DNA of 64,000 bases from Muricauda sp. SCSIO 65647 (GCF_021534965.1 NZ_CP091037.1:2210501-2274500), one strand, 5' to 3'; positions 34,632-44,856 are shown, numbered from the stretch's first letter. The notes: generated by a model from the letters alone, not told the origin. Translations and numbers: made by a program.

Positions 34632-35231
34632 TTGAAACACCGGTTAAAATATTGTTCAATGGGTTTTGCCACGGTTTTTTCCGTGGCATTGCTTTTTATG
34701 TCGTGCAAAGACAACTATCAACGGGTAGGTGAAGAGGCATTGCCCAATCTGGTGCCACAGGGCGTTGCCAAGAACTTCACCTTGACCTATACCGAGGCTA
34801 TGAAAGAGATGGGTACCCAAGACTCGGCTGAATCAAAAGTGGTAGTGGTATTGACCAGCCCATTAAATGAAAATTACGAAAACCTGAAATTCAAACATCA
34901 GATCTTTCCAAAAGGGCTACAGGTCGATTTCTATGATGACCAGAACAGGAAGAGTATTATCATGGCCGATTACGCAATGGTGTACTCAGCAACAAAATTG
35001 ATCGACCTACAGGGCAATGTTGTATTGGAGAGCCATGACGGCAAAAAACTCGAAACTTCCCAATTGTACTGGGACCGTAGCGCCAATTGGATTTTCACTG
35101 AACATGAGTTCACCTATACCAATCCGGAAGACCAGACCGTAATGGATGGCGAGGGTATGGATTTTAACCGAGACTTCACCTTTTTCAACGCCCATAAAAC
35201 CTTTGGATTGATGACCATAAAAGACGAATGA
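34632..35231 (+). CDS. lptC: LPS export protein LptC (lipoprotein form)
   Basis: A 199-residue protein with an N-terminal membrane/lipoprotein segment (lipobox LFMSC) and a beta-jellyroll: YENLKFKHQIFPKGLQVDFYD, DYAMVYSATKLIDLQGNVV, LYWDR...WIFTE. This is the Bacteroidota LptC pattern, the periplasmic link of the Lpt bridge carrying LPS from inner to outer membrane. The reading starts with TTG just 2 bp after the TPR gene; an ATG at 34659 would drop the basic MKHRLKY head and is less likely. Confidence 0.82.
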   Translation: MKHRLKYCSMGFATVFSVALLFMSCKDNYQRVGEEALPNLVPQGVAKNFTLTYTEAMKEMGTQDSAESKVVVVLTSPLNENYENLKFKHQIFPKGLQVDFYDDQNRKSIIMADYAMVYSATKLIDLQGNVVLESHDGKKLETSQLYWDRSANWIFTEHEFTYTNPEDQTVMDGEGMDFNRDFTFFNAHKTFGLMTIKDE

Positions 35232-35232
35232 C

Positions 35233-35436
35233 ATGATCAAAATATTACGCTATACCGAATACCTATACTTGGCAGTGGCCATAATATCCATTTATAAAAT
35301 AATCACGCTATGGCCGGTAAGCCCAAAAGACACCTACATCTTTATCTTTTTTGCGGTGGTGTCGATCGCCATGTTCTTGTTTCGAAGAAACTATCGAAAA
35401 CGGTTTGAGAAAAGAAAACGGGAAAACCAAAAATAG
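35233..35436 (+). CDS. Small two-helix membrane protein
   Basis: 67 residues, two hydrophobic segments (YLYLAVAIISIYKIITLW; YIFIFFAVVSIAMFLF) and a strongly basic tail (RRNYRKRFEKRKRENQK). The family is not recognised. It is wedged between lptC (1 bp gap) and a CNNM/CorC gene (2 bp gap), so it is part of the same operon, and the cytosolic basic tail follows the positive-inside rule. Confidence 0.65.
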   Translation: MIKILRYTEYLYLAVAIISIYKIITLWPVSPKDTYIFIFFAVVSIAMFLFRRNYRKRFEKRKRENQK

Positions 35437-35438
35437 CC

Positions 35439-36731
35439 TTGGACACCTCACTTCTCATCATCATCGTTTCCCTTTTGTTTTCTGCTTTTTTTTCGGGCAT
35501 GGAGATTGCCTTTGTGTCGGCAAATCGTATTCACATTGAAATTGAAAAGAAACAAGAGGGTCTTTTGGCCAAGATACTCACTTGGCTGACCGAAAAACCC
35601 TCAAAGTTTATTGCGACCATGCTGATCGGCAACAATATCGCACTGGTCGTTTATGGTTTTTATATGGGTGATAGGCTGATGGACTGGTTCACTACTTTGT
35701 TGCCCACAGGGTTTACTTTTCTAGATGCACTGCTGACCGATTTCAGTCTTTTGTCACAAACGGTTATTTCAACGCTGATCATTTTGTTGACCGCCGAGTT
35801 TTTGCCCAAAGTATTGTTTCAAATCTATTCCAACACCCTGCTAAAGGTGTTGGCCGTACCCGCCTATATTTTTTACGTATTGTTTTCGTTCATCTCATGG
35901 TTTGTCATTAAGGTTTCCGATTTTGTCCTTAAGACCTTTTTCAATACCGATGGCGATGAGGTACAATTGGCATTCACCAAGTTAGAGCTGGGCGATTATA
36001 TCACCGAACAGATGGAATCTGTTGAAGAACGTGACGAGATCGATTCAGAGATACAGATATTTCAAAATGCACTCCAGTTTTCTGATGTCAAGGCCCGTGA
36101 GGTCATGGTGCCCCGTACTGAAATCATGGCGGTAGAATTGCATGAGACGCCAAAGAACTTGACAAAACTTTTCATTGATACGGGCTATTCAAAAATACTG
36201 GTCTACAAAGAGAATATTGATGAAATCATAGGCTATGTGCATTCGTTTGAACTGTTCAAAAAGCCCAAAACCGTCAAAAGTGTACTCTTGCCGGTAGAGT
36301 TTGTGCCAGAGACCATGCTTATTCACGACATTCTCAATGTGTTGACCAAGAAGCGCAAGAGCATGGCCGTCGTGCTTGATGAATATGGGGGCACTTCGGG
36401 CATATTGACCATTGAAGATATCGTTGAGGAACTTTTTGGCGAGATTGAAGATGAACACGATAGCACCGACCTGCACGAAGAACGCCTCGATGAAAATACC
36501 TATAGGTTTTCAGCAAGAATGGAGGTCGATTACGTGAATGAAAACTACAGGCTAAACCTTCCTGAAGGTGACGAATACGAAACATTGGGCGGACTTATCA
36601 TGAACGAGACGGGTGAGATTCCTGAACAAGATTCTGAAATTGTGATCGAGGGGTTACGTTTTAAGATATTGGAAGTTTCGAATACCAAGATCGATCTGGT
36701 CATGGTGCAGGTTTTGGCTGATGGGCAATAG
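35439..36731 (+). CDS. CNNM/CorC (HlyC) family transporter-like protein
   Basis: A 430-residue protein: a DUF21/CNNM membrane domain (about 1-185, four hydrophobic parts), two CBS domains (about 200-335, VMVPRTEIMAVELHE; VLDEYGGTSGILTIEDIVEELFGEIEDE) and a C-terminal CorC_HlyC domain. The family is linked to Mg2+/Co2+ efflux. It begins at a TTG (TTGGACACC) with no usable ATG until residue 22, inside the first helix, so a TTG start is well supported. It may be related to GldE, but this is not certain. Confidence 0.85.
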   Translation: MDTSLLIIIVSLLFSAFFSGMEIAFVSANRIHIEIEKKQEGLLAKILTWLTEKPSKFIATMLIGNNIALVVYGFYMGDRLMDWFTTLLPTGFTFLDALLTDFSLLSQTVISTLIILLTAEFLPKVLFQIYSNTLLKVLAVPAYIFYVLFSFISWFVIKVSDFVLKTFFNTDGDEVQLAFTKLELGDYITEQMESVEERDEIDSEIQIFQNALQFSDVKAREVMVPRTEIMAVELHETPKNLTKLFIDTGYSKILVYKENIDEIIGYVHSFELFKKPKTVKSVLLPVEFVPETMLIHDILNVLTKKRKSMAVVLDEYGGTSGILTIEDIVEELFGEIEDEHDSTDLHEERLDENTYRFSARMEVDYVNENYRLNLPEGDEYETLGGLIMNETGEIPEQDSEIVIEGLRFKILEVSNTKIDLVMVQVLADGQ

Positions 36732-36813
36732 GTTTTCAGGATGCTGATATTCTTTCTTTTTTGAAAAGAAAACACTATTTTCGCGCTCTCAATTTTAAGG
36801 TAAGAAAACGCAG

Positions 36814-38934
36814 ATGGCAGTTTTAGAAAATATTAGAAAGCGTACCACCGTATTGATCCTTATCATCGGTATGGCCCTTTTCGCATTTGTTATTTCAGGG
36901 GTTTTCACGGGAAGTGATTTTTCAGGAACAAAAATAGGTTCGGCCGTCGCTGAGGTAAATGGCGAAGGTATCCCAATAGATAAGTTTAGGGAAGAGGTAG
37001 AGCGAGCGTCGCGTCGCTATGGCCCTAGTTTTTCATCGACCCAATTGGTGAATACCGTGTACGATCAAGAAATTCGCAAAGAGCTTTTGGGACAACAATT
37101 TGAAGATTTGGGCATAAATATCGAGAGTGATCAAATCGTTGAGTTTGTCAGTAATTCGGGCTATGCGCAATTTCCTGATTTTCAAGATGAAAACGGTGTT
37201 TTCAATCCAGAGATTTTTAAGGCCACCATTGCCGATTGGCGCACAAACGATCCTTTGCGCTATGAGGCTTGGCTTGAAGACGAAAAGGCCATCATGCAAT
37301 CTGCCAAAGAGCAGCTCTATTTCAATTTGATCAAAGCGGGAGTAGGCGCTACCCTTGCCGAGGGCAAGTTGGATTATGAAATGGCCAACGAGAAAATCGA
37401 TATCCAATATGTACGGGTACCCTATTCTTCAGTTCCAGATAGTATCGTTCAGGTCTCCAAAGAAGAGATCGCAGCCTATGTAAAAGATCATGAAGAAGAG
37501 TACAAGCAAGAGAAGGCACGTGACATCCGTTTTGTGTTTTTTGAGGAAAAACCCTCCGCAGAAGATGAATCGGCGGTGACAGAAGCATTGGCAAAACTAT
37601 TGGGCAATACCTTTGAGTACAATGAGCCTCTTGATCAGACCGATACCATACCCGGTTTTAGGGATACCAAGGATATGGAAGTTTTTTTGGATAGGAATTC
37701 AGATCTAAAGTACGATACGATCTATAAAGCCAAAAGAGATTTACCCGCTGTGGCTGCCGATAGTATCATGGCCCTTTCAGAAAATGAAATCTACGGTCCC
37801 TATCGTGATGGCGATTATTTCAAGATGTCAAAAATCATGGACCGTAAACCTAACGGCACTGTGAAGGCCAGCCATATCTTGATTTCTTATGAAGGAGCCA
37901 CTAGGGTCAATCCGAGTATAACAAGAACAAAGGAAGAAGCTGAGGAAAGGGCAAATGAACTGTTTGAAGAGGCCAAAGAAGAAGGTGCGGTATTCACGAC
38001 CTTGGCCAGAGATAATTCTGATGGGCCATCAGCCCCCAGAGGTGGTGATTTGGGATATTTTCAAGAAGGTATCATGGCCGATGAGTTCAACGATTTTTGC
38101 TTTGGCAATCCCGTTGGTGAGATAGGCCTGGTCGAGACCGAGTTCGGGTACCACATCATCAAGATCGATGACAAGCAAGACATAGTCAGGGTGGCTACAT
38201 TGGCCAGGGAAATTGCCCCATCTGAAGAGACCATCAATACGTTGTTCACCAATGCCACCAAATTTGAAATGGCGTCGACAGAAGCTGAGCCAGAACGGTT
38301 TTCAGATATTGCCAAAGAGCACAAGACTATCGTCAGGCCGGTCAACAAAATCAAGGAAATGGATGAAAACCTACCGGGTCTTGGGTCACAACGGTCAGTT
38401 ATTCAATGGACCTTTAACCAAGACACAGAAGTGGGCGATATAAAAAGGTTTGATATGGCCGAGGGCTATGCCGTGGTACAATTGACCAAAATATATAAAG
38501 AAGGCGTAATGGCGGTTGAAGATGCTTCGACCACCGTGTTACCAAAAATACGCAAGGCAAAAAAGGCAAAAAAGATTATCGATGCCAACCAGGGAAAGTC
38601 GATTGAAGTGCTTGCAAAAGACAATAATGTAACGGTATCGACCGCTTCTGCCCTGACGATGAAATCACCGACCATACCCGGAGCAGCGCGAGAGCCATAT
38701 GTAGTGGGTCGTGCATTTGCGCTGTCTGAAGGCAACACTTCTTCGTTGATAGAAGGTGAGTCAGGTATTTATATGGTAAAGGTCACCAAGAAAGAAGCCG
38801 CGCCCAATATTGACAATTTCAGCACCTACGCCAATACGCTAAGAACCTCCAAAGCGAACAGGGTCAATAGCGATGCTTACAATGCCCTAAAAGAAAAGGC
38901 GGATATCGAAGATAAAAGAGCCACTTTCTATTAA
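36814..38934 (+). CDS. Inner-membrane anchored peptidyl-prolyl isomerase (PpiD/SurA type)
   Basis: A 706-residue protein with a short cytosolic start and one membrane helix (about 10-32, VLILIIGMALFAFVISGVF), a SurA_N-like chaperone region, and a parvulin domain at about 348-450 (VKASHILISYEG; GGDLGYF; ETEFGYHIIKI). It folds outer-membrane proteins on the periplasmic side. It closes the envelope run; its last 4 bp overlap the convergent GHMP kinase gene. Confidence 0.88.
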   Translation: MAVLENIRKRTTVLILIIGMALFAFVISGVFTGSDFSGTKIGSAVAEVNGEGIPIDKFREEVERASRRYGPSFSSTQLVNTVYDQEIRKELLGQQFEDLGINIESDQIVEFVSNSGYAQFPDFQDENGVFNPEIFKATIADWRTNDPLRYEAWLEDEKAIMQSAKEQLYFNLIKAGVGATLAEGKLDYEMANEKIDIQYVRVPYSSVPDSIVQVSKEEIAAYVKDHEEEYKQEKARDIRFVFFEEKPSAEDESAVTEALAKLLGNTFEYNEPLDQTDTIPGFRDTKDMEVFLDRNSDLKYDTIYKAKRDLPAVAADSIMALSENEIYGPYRDGDYFKMSKIMDRKPNGTVKASHILISYEGATRVNPSITRTKEEAEERANELFEEAKEEGAVFTTLARDNSDGPSAPRGGDLGYFQEGIMADEFNDFCFGNPVGEIGLVETEFGYHIIKIDDKQDIVRVATLAREIAPSEETINTLFTNATKFEMASTEAEPERFSDIAKEHKTIVRPVNKIKEMDENLPGLGSQRSVIQWTFNQDTEVGDIKRFDMAEGYAVVQLTKIYKEGVMAVEDASTTVLPKIRKAKKAKKIIDANQGKSIEVLAKDNNVTVSTASALTMKSPTIPGAAREPYVVGRAFALSEGNTSSLIEGESGIYMVKVTKKEAAPNIDNFSTYANTLRTSKANRVNSDAYNALKEKADIEDKRATFY

Positions 38935-39842
38935 TGGTCCAATACCATTTCTAGGTATGAAAAAATTGTTTCAAAACCCTTGGATTCAAAATATCCAGGG
39001 GTTTTTTCATTGCCGGTGACCAGAATAAAATCGCCGCCCCAGGCCCCTAAACTTTTGATTTCGCCCAGTTTGTAATCAGGGAACAATCGCTTTTTTACGG
39101 GAAGTATTTGTAACACCTCTGAAACTACGGTTTCATGTTTCTTCATGAGCTGCTCAAATTCCCGCAACGAATGGGTGCTTACCATTTTTTCGGTGATTTC
39201 AGTAATGGTCTTTGTAAAAGTGCCTTTGTCAAAACTATGGTCTCTGTAAGAAGCAATGGCCTCTCTGCTGTTCTGTTTTTTGTTGAGATGTACAAAGAAC
39301 AGGTTTTCATCAAAAGGAAATCTAGGGGTTACCTTCGTGATTTTTGGCAGTGTCTCCCCCAACTGATAGAGAATGGGGGTATTTGATTGGGCACAGGCAA
39401 TATCGTAACCACTGCCCCCAAAGGTCTTTTGCAGTAACTGGTAAGGGTCAACATTTGCCCATTGGGCGATATTGTTGACCAAAGTGGAAGAAGAGCCCAG
39501 GCCCCAATCTCTGTGAAAGGTAAGCCTAGTCTCAACATCGTATCCTCCTTCCTCAAGAAAATCAGTATTTGATTTTTTTGCTTCTTGTAGAATAGTTGAC
39601 AACGTATCGGCCATTTTAAAATCAGAAGCCGCAATGATTTTAAAGTTGCCTGGTTCAAAACTTGCCGTAAACCAAATATGGTCTCGGTCGTCGAGACTCT
39701 TCCACTGAATGGTTCGATTGCCCGTTTTTTTATATCGCAGGTGTTGCCCAAATTTCGTGGGTATAGCAAGTGCCTTGGCACCATCCAGCACAGCATATTC
39801 ACCCGTCAGCAGCAGTTTTCCATGGCTGTAGAACTCAGTCAT
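38931..39842 (-). CDS. GYDIA-type GHMP kinase (mevalonate-pathway kinase relative)
   Basis: A 303-residue GHMP kinase read from the ATG at 39842 (MTEFYSHGKLLLTGEYAVLDG); a longer reading adds 18 basic residues with no family counterpart. The ATP loop GLGSSSTLVNN and the tell-tale GGSGYDIACAQ that names the Bacteroidota subfamily are present. It is believed to phosphorylate mevalonate or a mevalonate derivative. It overlaps the end of the HMG-CoA reductase gene by 8 bp, which strongly supports that pathway. Confidence 0.85.
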   Translation of the reverse strand: MTEFYSHGKLLLTGEYAVLDGAKALAIPTKFGQHLRYKKTGNRTIQWKSLDDRDHIWFTASFEPGNFKIIAASDFKMADTLSTILQEAKKSNTDFLEEGGYDVETRLTFHRDWGLGSSSTLVNNIAQWANVDPYQLLQKTFGGSGYDIACAQSNTPILYQLGETLPKITKVTPRFPFDENLFFVHLNKKQNSREAIASYRDHSFDKGTFTKTITEITEKMVSTHSLREFEQLMKKHETVVSEVLQILPVKKRLFPDYKLGEIKSLGAWGGDFILVTGNEKTPGYFESKGFETIFSYLEMVLDH

Positions 39843-41142
39843 GGTGCCCATTTCTAACGTTTTCAAGCGCTTCCTTGACCGATGCATTGCTGACAATGTT
39901 GGTTTTGAAGTGATCGATGAGCTTCTCTTTTTCTTTTTCGGTGGCCCCCATTTGGTTGAGCATGTTCAACAAATGCATTTTCATGTGCCCCTTTTGAATG
40001 CCCGTTGTGACCAGTGAGCGCAAGGCCGCAAAATTTTGGGCAAGCCCGGCAACCCCCACGATTTGCATGAGCTCCCTTGCCGAAGGATTTTGTAAAATCT
40101 CCAAAGCCAGTTTTACCAAAGGATGCAATGAGGTAAGCCCTCCGACCGTGCCTAAGGCCAAGGGCACCTCCATCCAAAGCTTGAACCGTTCGTTTTCAAT
40201 TTCTGCATGGGTGAGACTGGAATAGGCACCGTCTTTGGCAGCATAGGCATGAACACCGGCTTCTACGGCTCGAAAATCATTGCCCGTGGCCAGTACAACG
40301 GCGTCAATTCCGTTCATGATTCCCTTGTTGTGGGTCACCGCTCTGTAAGGGTCGCTTTTGGCAATCTGAATGGCCTGTACCATTTTTTTGGCAAAGGTTT
40401 CAGGGGGCATGTCATCTTCATTTAAAGCAGAGACAGGGCACGATACCTCGACCCTTGCCGTGCATTTGGGCACATAATTGCTCAATATTGACATGGTGAT
40501 CTCGATTTCCCCGAGATGATTATGGGCAGCTTCTTTAAGGGTGGCGGCAAACTGCTCTAAGCATGAATTGATAAAGTTGGCCCCCATGGCATCTAAAGTC
40601 TCAAAGGTACAGTGCAATTGGTAGTAGCCATCAATGGCATCGGTTTTATCACGAAGCGCTATCGATTTTACGCCGCCTCCCCTTTTCTCCATGTTCTGGG
40701 TTATGGTTTTGGCCGCTACCAATAGGGTATCTTTAACCGCTTCAAAAAAAGCAAAGAGTTTGTCTTTTTCTCCATGGTAGAAAAAATGTACCTGTCCGAC
40801 TTTTTCAGTATCGATTATAGTGGCTTTAAACCCGCCCCGAGACAACCAAAATTTGGCTGCTTTGCTCGCAGCGGCCACCACCGAGCTTTCTTCAATGGCC
40901 ATCGGTATGGCATACAACTGATCGTTTATTAGAAAATTGGGGGCAATGGCAAAGGGCAGATAATAGTTCGATAGCGTGTTCTCGATGAATTCATCATGCA
41001 ATTTTTGAACCGACATATCGGTATTCCAGTATCGGGCCAGTATTTTTTTGGCCTCTTCAGCATTGTCGGTATAGTGGTCGGCAAGCCATTCTATTTTTTC
41101 TTCCTTGCTAAATTTTGAGAACCCCTCGACCGGTTTATGCAT
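39835..41142 (-). CDS. mvaA: Class II hydroxymethylglutaryl-CoA reductase
   Basis: A 435-residue class II HMG-CoA reductase making mevalonate from HMG-CoA. IEESSVVAAASKAAKFW contains the catalytic Glu, DAMGANFINSCLE is the dinucleotide loop, LGTVGGLTSLHPLVKLAL follows, and the C-terminus has the late helix with basic and histidine residues. Class II enzymes are often labelled degradative, but here the adjoining GHMP kinase argues for isoprenoid synthesis by the mevalonate route. Confidence 0.92.
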   Translation of the reverse strand: MHKPVEGFSKFSKEEKIEWLADHYTDNAEEAKKILARYWNTDMSVQKLHDEFIENTLSNYYLPFAIAPNFLINDQLYAIPMAIEESSVVAAASKAAKFWLSRGGFKATIIDTEKVGQVHFFYHGEKDKLFAFFEAVKDTLLVAAKTITQNMEKRGGGVKSIALRDKTDAIDGYYQLHCTFETLDAMGANFINSCLEQFAATLKEAAHNHLGEIEITMSILSNYVPKCTARVEVSCPVSALNEDDMPPETFAKKMVQAIQIAKSDPYRAVTHNKGIMNGIDAVVLATGNDFRAVEAGVHAYAAKDGAYSSLTHAEIENERFKLWMEVPLALGTVGGLTSLHPLVKLALEILQNPSARELMQIVGVAGLAQNFAALRSLVTTGIQKGHMKMHLLNMLNQMGATEKEKEKLIDHFKTNIVSNASVKEALENVRNGHHD

Positions 41143-41160
41143 GGTATTTTGTTAAGATTT

Positions 41161-41168
41161 CAAAGATA
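41161..41168 (-). promoter_or_regulatory. -7 box upstream of HMG-CoA reductase
   Basis: TATCTTTG on the minus strand matches TAnnTTTG exactly, 18 bp before the start codon. No -33 TTG is seen at 19 bp. Confidence 0.4.
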
Positions 41169-41303
41169 AACAATAGCCTAACATATCTGAGCTGGGAAGT
41201 ATGCGATGCGGCCTGATTCTTTAGTGATGATTCTGTGCCAAAAATTTAATTTTTAGGTAAATTATTAGTAAACTTGATGGTTTTAACCAAATATTTTGCA
41301 TAA

Positions 41304-43460
41304 ATGCGAAAATACTTCTTTCCCTTGGTTGTATTCTTTCTTTCACTTACATTTTTAACGGCCCAAAAGAAACAGATTACCCTTGAGGAAATCTGGGGCG
41401 GTGCGTTTCGGACAGAACGTATGGATGTCTTGCGCTCAATGAAAGATGGCGACCATTATACGGTGTTGAATTTCAACCGAAACCCACGCAGCAGCTCATT
41501 GGACAAATATGATTACCGAACACTTGAAAAAGTGGAAACCTTGGTCACTTCTTCAGAAGAGGTGCCGTTTTTTTCATCTTATGAGTTTAGCGATGATGAG
41601 TCAAAGCTGATCTTGGCCACAGATGTAGAATCGATTTTTCGACGTTCGAAACAGGGAATCTATTATGTCTATGATCTAACTGCCAAAACGTTGACCAAGA
41701 TTTCTGAGAACTTGATTCAAGAACCCGAACTGTCACCAGATGGTTCGAAGGTCGCCTATGCTTTTGATAACAACCTCTATTTGTTCGACGTGGCAAAAGG
41801 GGAAACCAAACAAATAACGACTGACGGAAAAAAGGGAAGCATTATCAATGGTATTACCGATTGGGTGTATGAAGAAGAATTTGCGTTCGTTCAGGCCTTT
41901 GAATGGAATTCAGATGGCAGTAAAATAGCTTTCTTGCGGTTTGATGAGACCCATGTGCCACATTTTTCGATGGATGTTTATGGTACGGACCTATACCCCT
42001 TTCAACACGAATTCAAATATCCTAAAGCGGGAGAGGAAAATGCCTTGGTCTCACTGCATATGTATGATGTGGGTTCTGGCGCTATAGCTGATATCGATTT
42101 GGGAGATGCCTACTACATCCCGAGGATCAAATGGATGAACAACCCTAACCATCTCAGTGTACAGACCATCAACCGCCATCAGAACCATTTAAAATTGCAC
42201 AAAGTCGATACTGAAGATGTAGTCACATTGCTGCTTGAAGAAAAAGACGAAGCCTATGTCGATATACACGATAACCTCACTTTCTTAAAGAACGACGGCT
42301 TTATTTGGACCAGCGAACGCGATGGGTTCAACCATCTGTACCTATACAACAATGACGGTAAACTAAAGAACCAAATTACCAAAGGCCCTTGGGAAGTCAC
42401 CGCATACTATGGCTATGACGCCAATAAAGACCGTATCTATTACCAATCGGTAGAGAATGGCTCAATCAATCGTGACGTTTATGGTATCGGTAGTTCTGGT
42501 AAAAAGAAAAAAAGGCTGACGGGGCAAGAGGGCACCAATACGGCCGATTTCAGTGCAGATTATACCTATTTTATCAATACGTTTTCGAATGCGACAACAG
42601 CCCCTGAATTTACATTGCACAGGGCTGCCGACGGTAAATTGGTCAAAAAAATTAAGGACAATTCGGCTTTGGCCGAAAAGTTGAAGGGGTATGAAATGGC
42701 ACCTAAAGAATTTTCGACCATCAACGTCAGTGGTAACGACTTGAACATGTATATGATCAAACCAATTGATTTTGACCCCAACAAGAAGTATCCATTACTC
42801 ATGTTCCAATATAGCGGGCCCGGTTCGCAACAGGTGGCCAATCGTTGGATGGGCGCTAACGATTACTGGCATCAACTATTGGCTTCAGAAGGCTATATCA
42901 TTGCATGTGTCGATGGGCGGGGCACGGGGCTCAAAGGGCGCGATTTTAAAAAGGCCACTTATCTCAATTTGGTGAAATATGAGACTGAAGACCAGATTGC
43001 CGCTGCCAAAAAACTGAGTGAACTGCCCTATATCGATGAAGAACGTACCGGCATCTGGGGATGGAGCTTTGGCGGGCACATGAGCACCAATTGTTTGTTA
43101 AAGGGCAACGATACCTTTGAAATGGCCATTGCCGTGGCACCCGTTACCAGTTGGCGGTTCTACGATACCATCTATACAGAACGGTTTATGCGTACCCCGC
43201 AAGAGAATCCCGAAGGGTACGACAACGAATCTCCTTTTAACTATCCTGAATTGTTGAAAGGTAAATATCTCTTGGTACACGGTTCAGGCGATGACAACGT
43301 ACATGTTCAGAACACCATGCGTATGATAGAGGCCCTCGTACAGGCCAACAAGCAATTTGACTGGGCCATTTACCCCGACAAGAACCATGGCATATATGGA
43401 GGCAACACACGTCTTCACCTGTTCACTAAAATGACGAAATTCATAAAAGAAAATTTATAA
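41304..43460 (+). CDS. S9 family dipeptidyl peptidase IV
   Basis: A 718-residue exported serine peptidase (signal peptide to about A20). An eight-bladed DPP-IV N-terminal propeller (FAFVQAFEWNSDGSKIAFL; FVQAFEW carries the substrate-binding Glu region) is followed by an alpha/beta-hydrolase domain with S588 in GWSFGG, the Asp in GSGDDNVH and the His in DKNHGIYGG. It releases X-Pro or X-Ala dipeptides from N-termini. It is 16 bp upstream of a peptide importer gene. Confidence 0.93.
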   Translation: MRKYFFPLVVFFLSLTFLTAQKKQITLEEIWGGAFRTERMDVLRSMKDGDHYTVLNFNRNPRSSSLDKYDYRTLEKVETLVTSSEEVPFFSSYEFSDDESKLILATDVESIFRRSKQGIYYVYDLTAKTLTKISENLIQEPELSPDGSKVAYAFDNNLYLFDVAKGETKQITTDGKKGSIINGITDWVYEEEFAFVQAFEWNSDGSKIAFLRFDETHVPHFSMDVYGTDLYPFQHEFKYPKAGEENALVSLHMYDVGSGAIADIDLGDAYYIPRIKWMNNPNHLSVQTINRHQNHLKLHKVDTEDVVTLLLEEKDEAYVDIHDNLTFLKNDGFIWTSERDGFNHLYLYNNDGKLKNQITKGPWEVTAYYGYDANKDRIYYQSVENGSINRDVYGIGSSGKKKKRLTGQEGTNTADFSADYTYFINTFSNATTAPEFTLHRAADGKLVKKIKDNSALAEKLKGYEMAPKEFSTINVSGNDLNMYMIKPIDFDPNKKYPLLMFQYSGPGSQQVANRWMGANDYWHQLLASEGYIIACVDGRGTGLKGRDFKKATYLNLVKYETEDQIAAAKKLSELPYIDEERTGIWGWSFGGHMSTNCLLKGNDTFEMAIAVAPVTSWRFYDTIYTERFMRTPQENPEGYDNESPFNYPELLKGKYLLVHGSGDDNVHVQNTMRMIEALVQANKQFDWAIYPDKNHGIYGGNTRLHLFTKMTKFIKENL

Positions 43461-43476
43461 CCAACTACGAAAACTT

Positions 43477-44847
43477 ATGGCAGCGATTGATAAACCAGCA
43501 CATCAAAAAGAACTTTTTGGACATCCGGTAGGGCTTTATGTTCTTTTCTTTACCGAAATGTGGGAACGCTTTTCCTATTACGGAATGCGGGCCATTTTGG
43601 TACTGTACCTCGTCACACAGACCACAGACCTGAACCCGGGTCTGGGATGGACGAACAAGGAAGCTCTCGTACTTTATGGTTGGTACACCATGTTGGTCTA
43701 TGTGGCATCAATTCCTGGGGGAATAATAGCCGATAGAATCTTGGGCCAAAAAAAGGCCGTGATCGTGGGTGCCATTTTATTGGTGATAGGGCATAGTGTT
43801 CTCGCCATTGAACAAATGTGGGCCTTTTATACCGGTCTTGGTTTCATTATTGCCGGTGTGGGGATGCTAAAGCCCAATATCTCGACCATGGTAGGGGGGT
43901 TGTATAAAACAGGGGACATTAGAAGAGACAAGGGTTTCACCATTTTTTATATCGGTATTAACGTAGGTGCCTTTTTATCAAGTTTGATAGTCGGCTATGT
44001 AGGTGAGGTCTACGGCTGGCATTACGGATTCGGATTGGCAGGTATATGTATGTTCTTTGGCTTGATCCAATTCATATTTGGCCAAAAGTACCTAAAAGGT
44101 GTCGGGGAGTATTTAGGGAAATCGGATAAGGAAGAAGACCGGGAAGCTTTAAAGAGGCCGCTTACCAAAATTGAAAAAGACAGGGTAATCGTGCTCATTC
44201 TTTCTTTCTTGATGGTCATCGTATTTTTTGGAGCGTTCGAGCAGGCCGGAGGGTTGATGAACATTTATGCCAAAGACTATACCAATAGAATGTTGATGGG
44301 TTGGGAAGTGCCGGCCTCATGGTTCCAATCGTTGAATGCATTTTTCATTATCACCTTGGGTACGGCGGTCGCAACCTTTTGGGCCAATCGTAAACTAAAA
44401 GGGAAAGAAGCCTCTTCACTGTTCAAAATGATAATGGGATTGATCATAATGGGTACCGGATTTTTGTTCATGACCGCGGCTACGGCAGAATATCAGAGCT
44501 CAGGTTCATCGGCCATGTACTGGTTGGTACTTGCCTATTTGTTCCATACAGTGGGTGAATTGAGTCTTTCACCCGTTTCTTTGTCATTTGTCACCAAATT
44601 GGCCCCAGCAAAATATGCATCGTTAATGATGGGCCTATATTTCGCCACCACAGGATTGGGCAATAAAGTGGCTGGGCTTCTAGGAGAATCTGCATCAGAA
44701 TTTGGAGAATATGCCGTGTTCACGGGCATTGCACTGTTCTGTATACTCTTTGGCCTACTGATCTGGGCATTCATCAAAAAATTAAAGGCCCTGACCCATG
44801 GTGCTGAAGACAATGAACGAAAAATGACAACGGAGGAACTCACCTAG
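43477..44847 (+). CDS. Proton-dependent oligopeptide transporter (POT/PTR)
   Basis: A 456-residue major facilitator protein with about twelve membrane helices. The proton-coupling motif EMWERFSYYGMRAILVLY is at about 25-42, and GFTIFYIGINVGAFLSSL is the second family signature. It imports di- and tripeptides with protons. Being in an operon with DPP-IV, it probably takes up the dipeptides that enzyme releases. Confidence 0.92.
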   Translation: MAAIDKPAHQKELFGHPVGLYVLFFTEMWERFSYYGMRAILVLYLVTQTTDLNPGLGWTNKEALVLYGWYTMLVYVASIPGGIIADRILGQKKAVIVGAILLVIGHSVLAIEQMWAFYTGLGFIIAGVGMLKPNISTMVGGLYKTGDIRRDKGFTIFYIGINVGAFLSSLIVGYVGEVYGWHYGFGLAGICMFFGLIQFIFGQKYLKGVGEYLGKSDKEEDREALKRPLTKIEKDRVIVLILSFLMVIVFFGAFEQAGGLMNIYAKDYTNRMLMGWEVPASWFQSLNAFFIITLGTAVATFWANRKLKGKEASSLFKMIMGLIIMGTGFLFMTAATAEYQSSGSSAMYWLVLAYLFHTVGELSLSPVSLSFVTKLAPAKYASLMMGLYFATTGLGNKVAGLLGESASEFGEYAVFTGIALFCILFGLLIWAFIKKLKALTHGAEDNERKMTTEELT

Positions 44848-44856
44848 AAGCTAACT

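Noticed and set aside
36753-36783. Promoter for the PpiD-like gene
   Set aside because: TATTTTCG and a TTTCTTTT/AAAAGAAA repeat are present, but the spacing from TTG to the box is 12 bp and the box has a mismatch.
39329-39802. A 157-codon minus-strand frame in another phase inside the GHMP kinase gene
   Set aside because: The GHMP kinase frame carries all motifs; this one does not.
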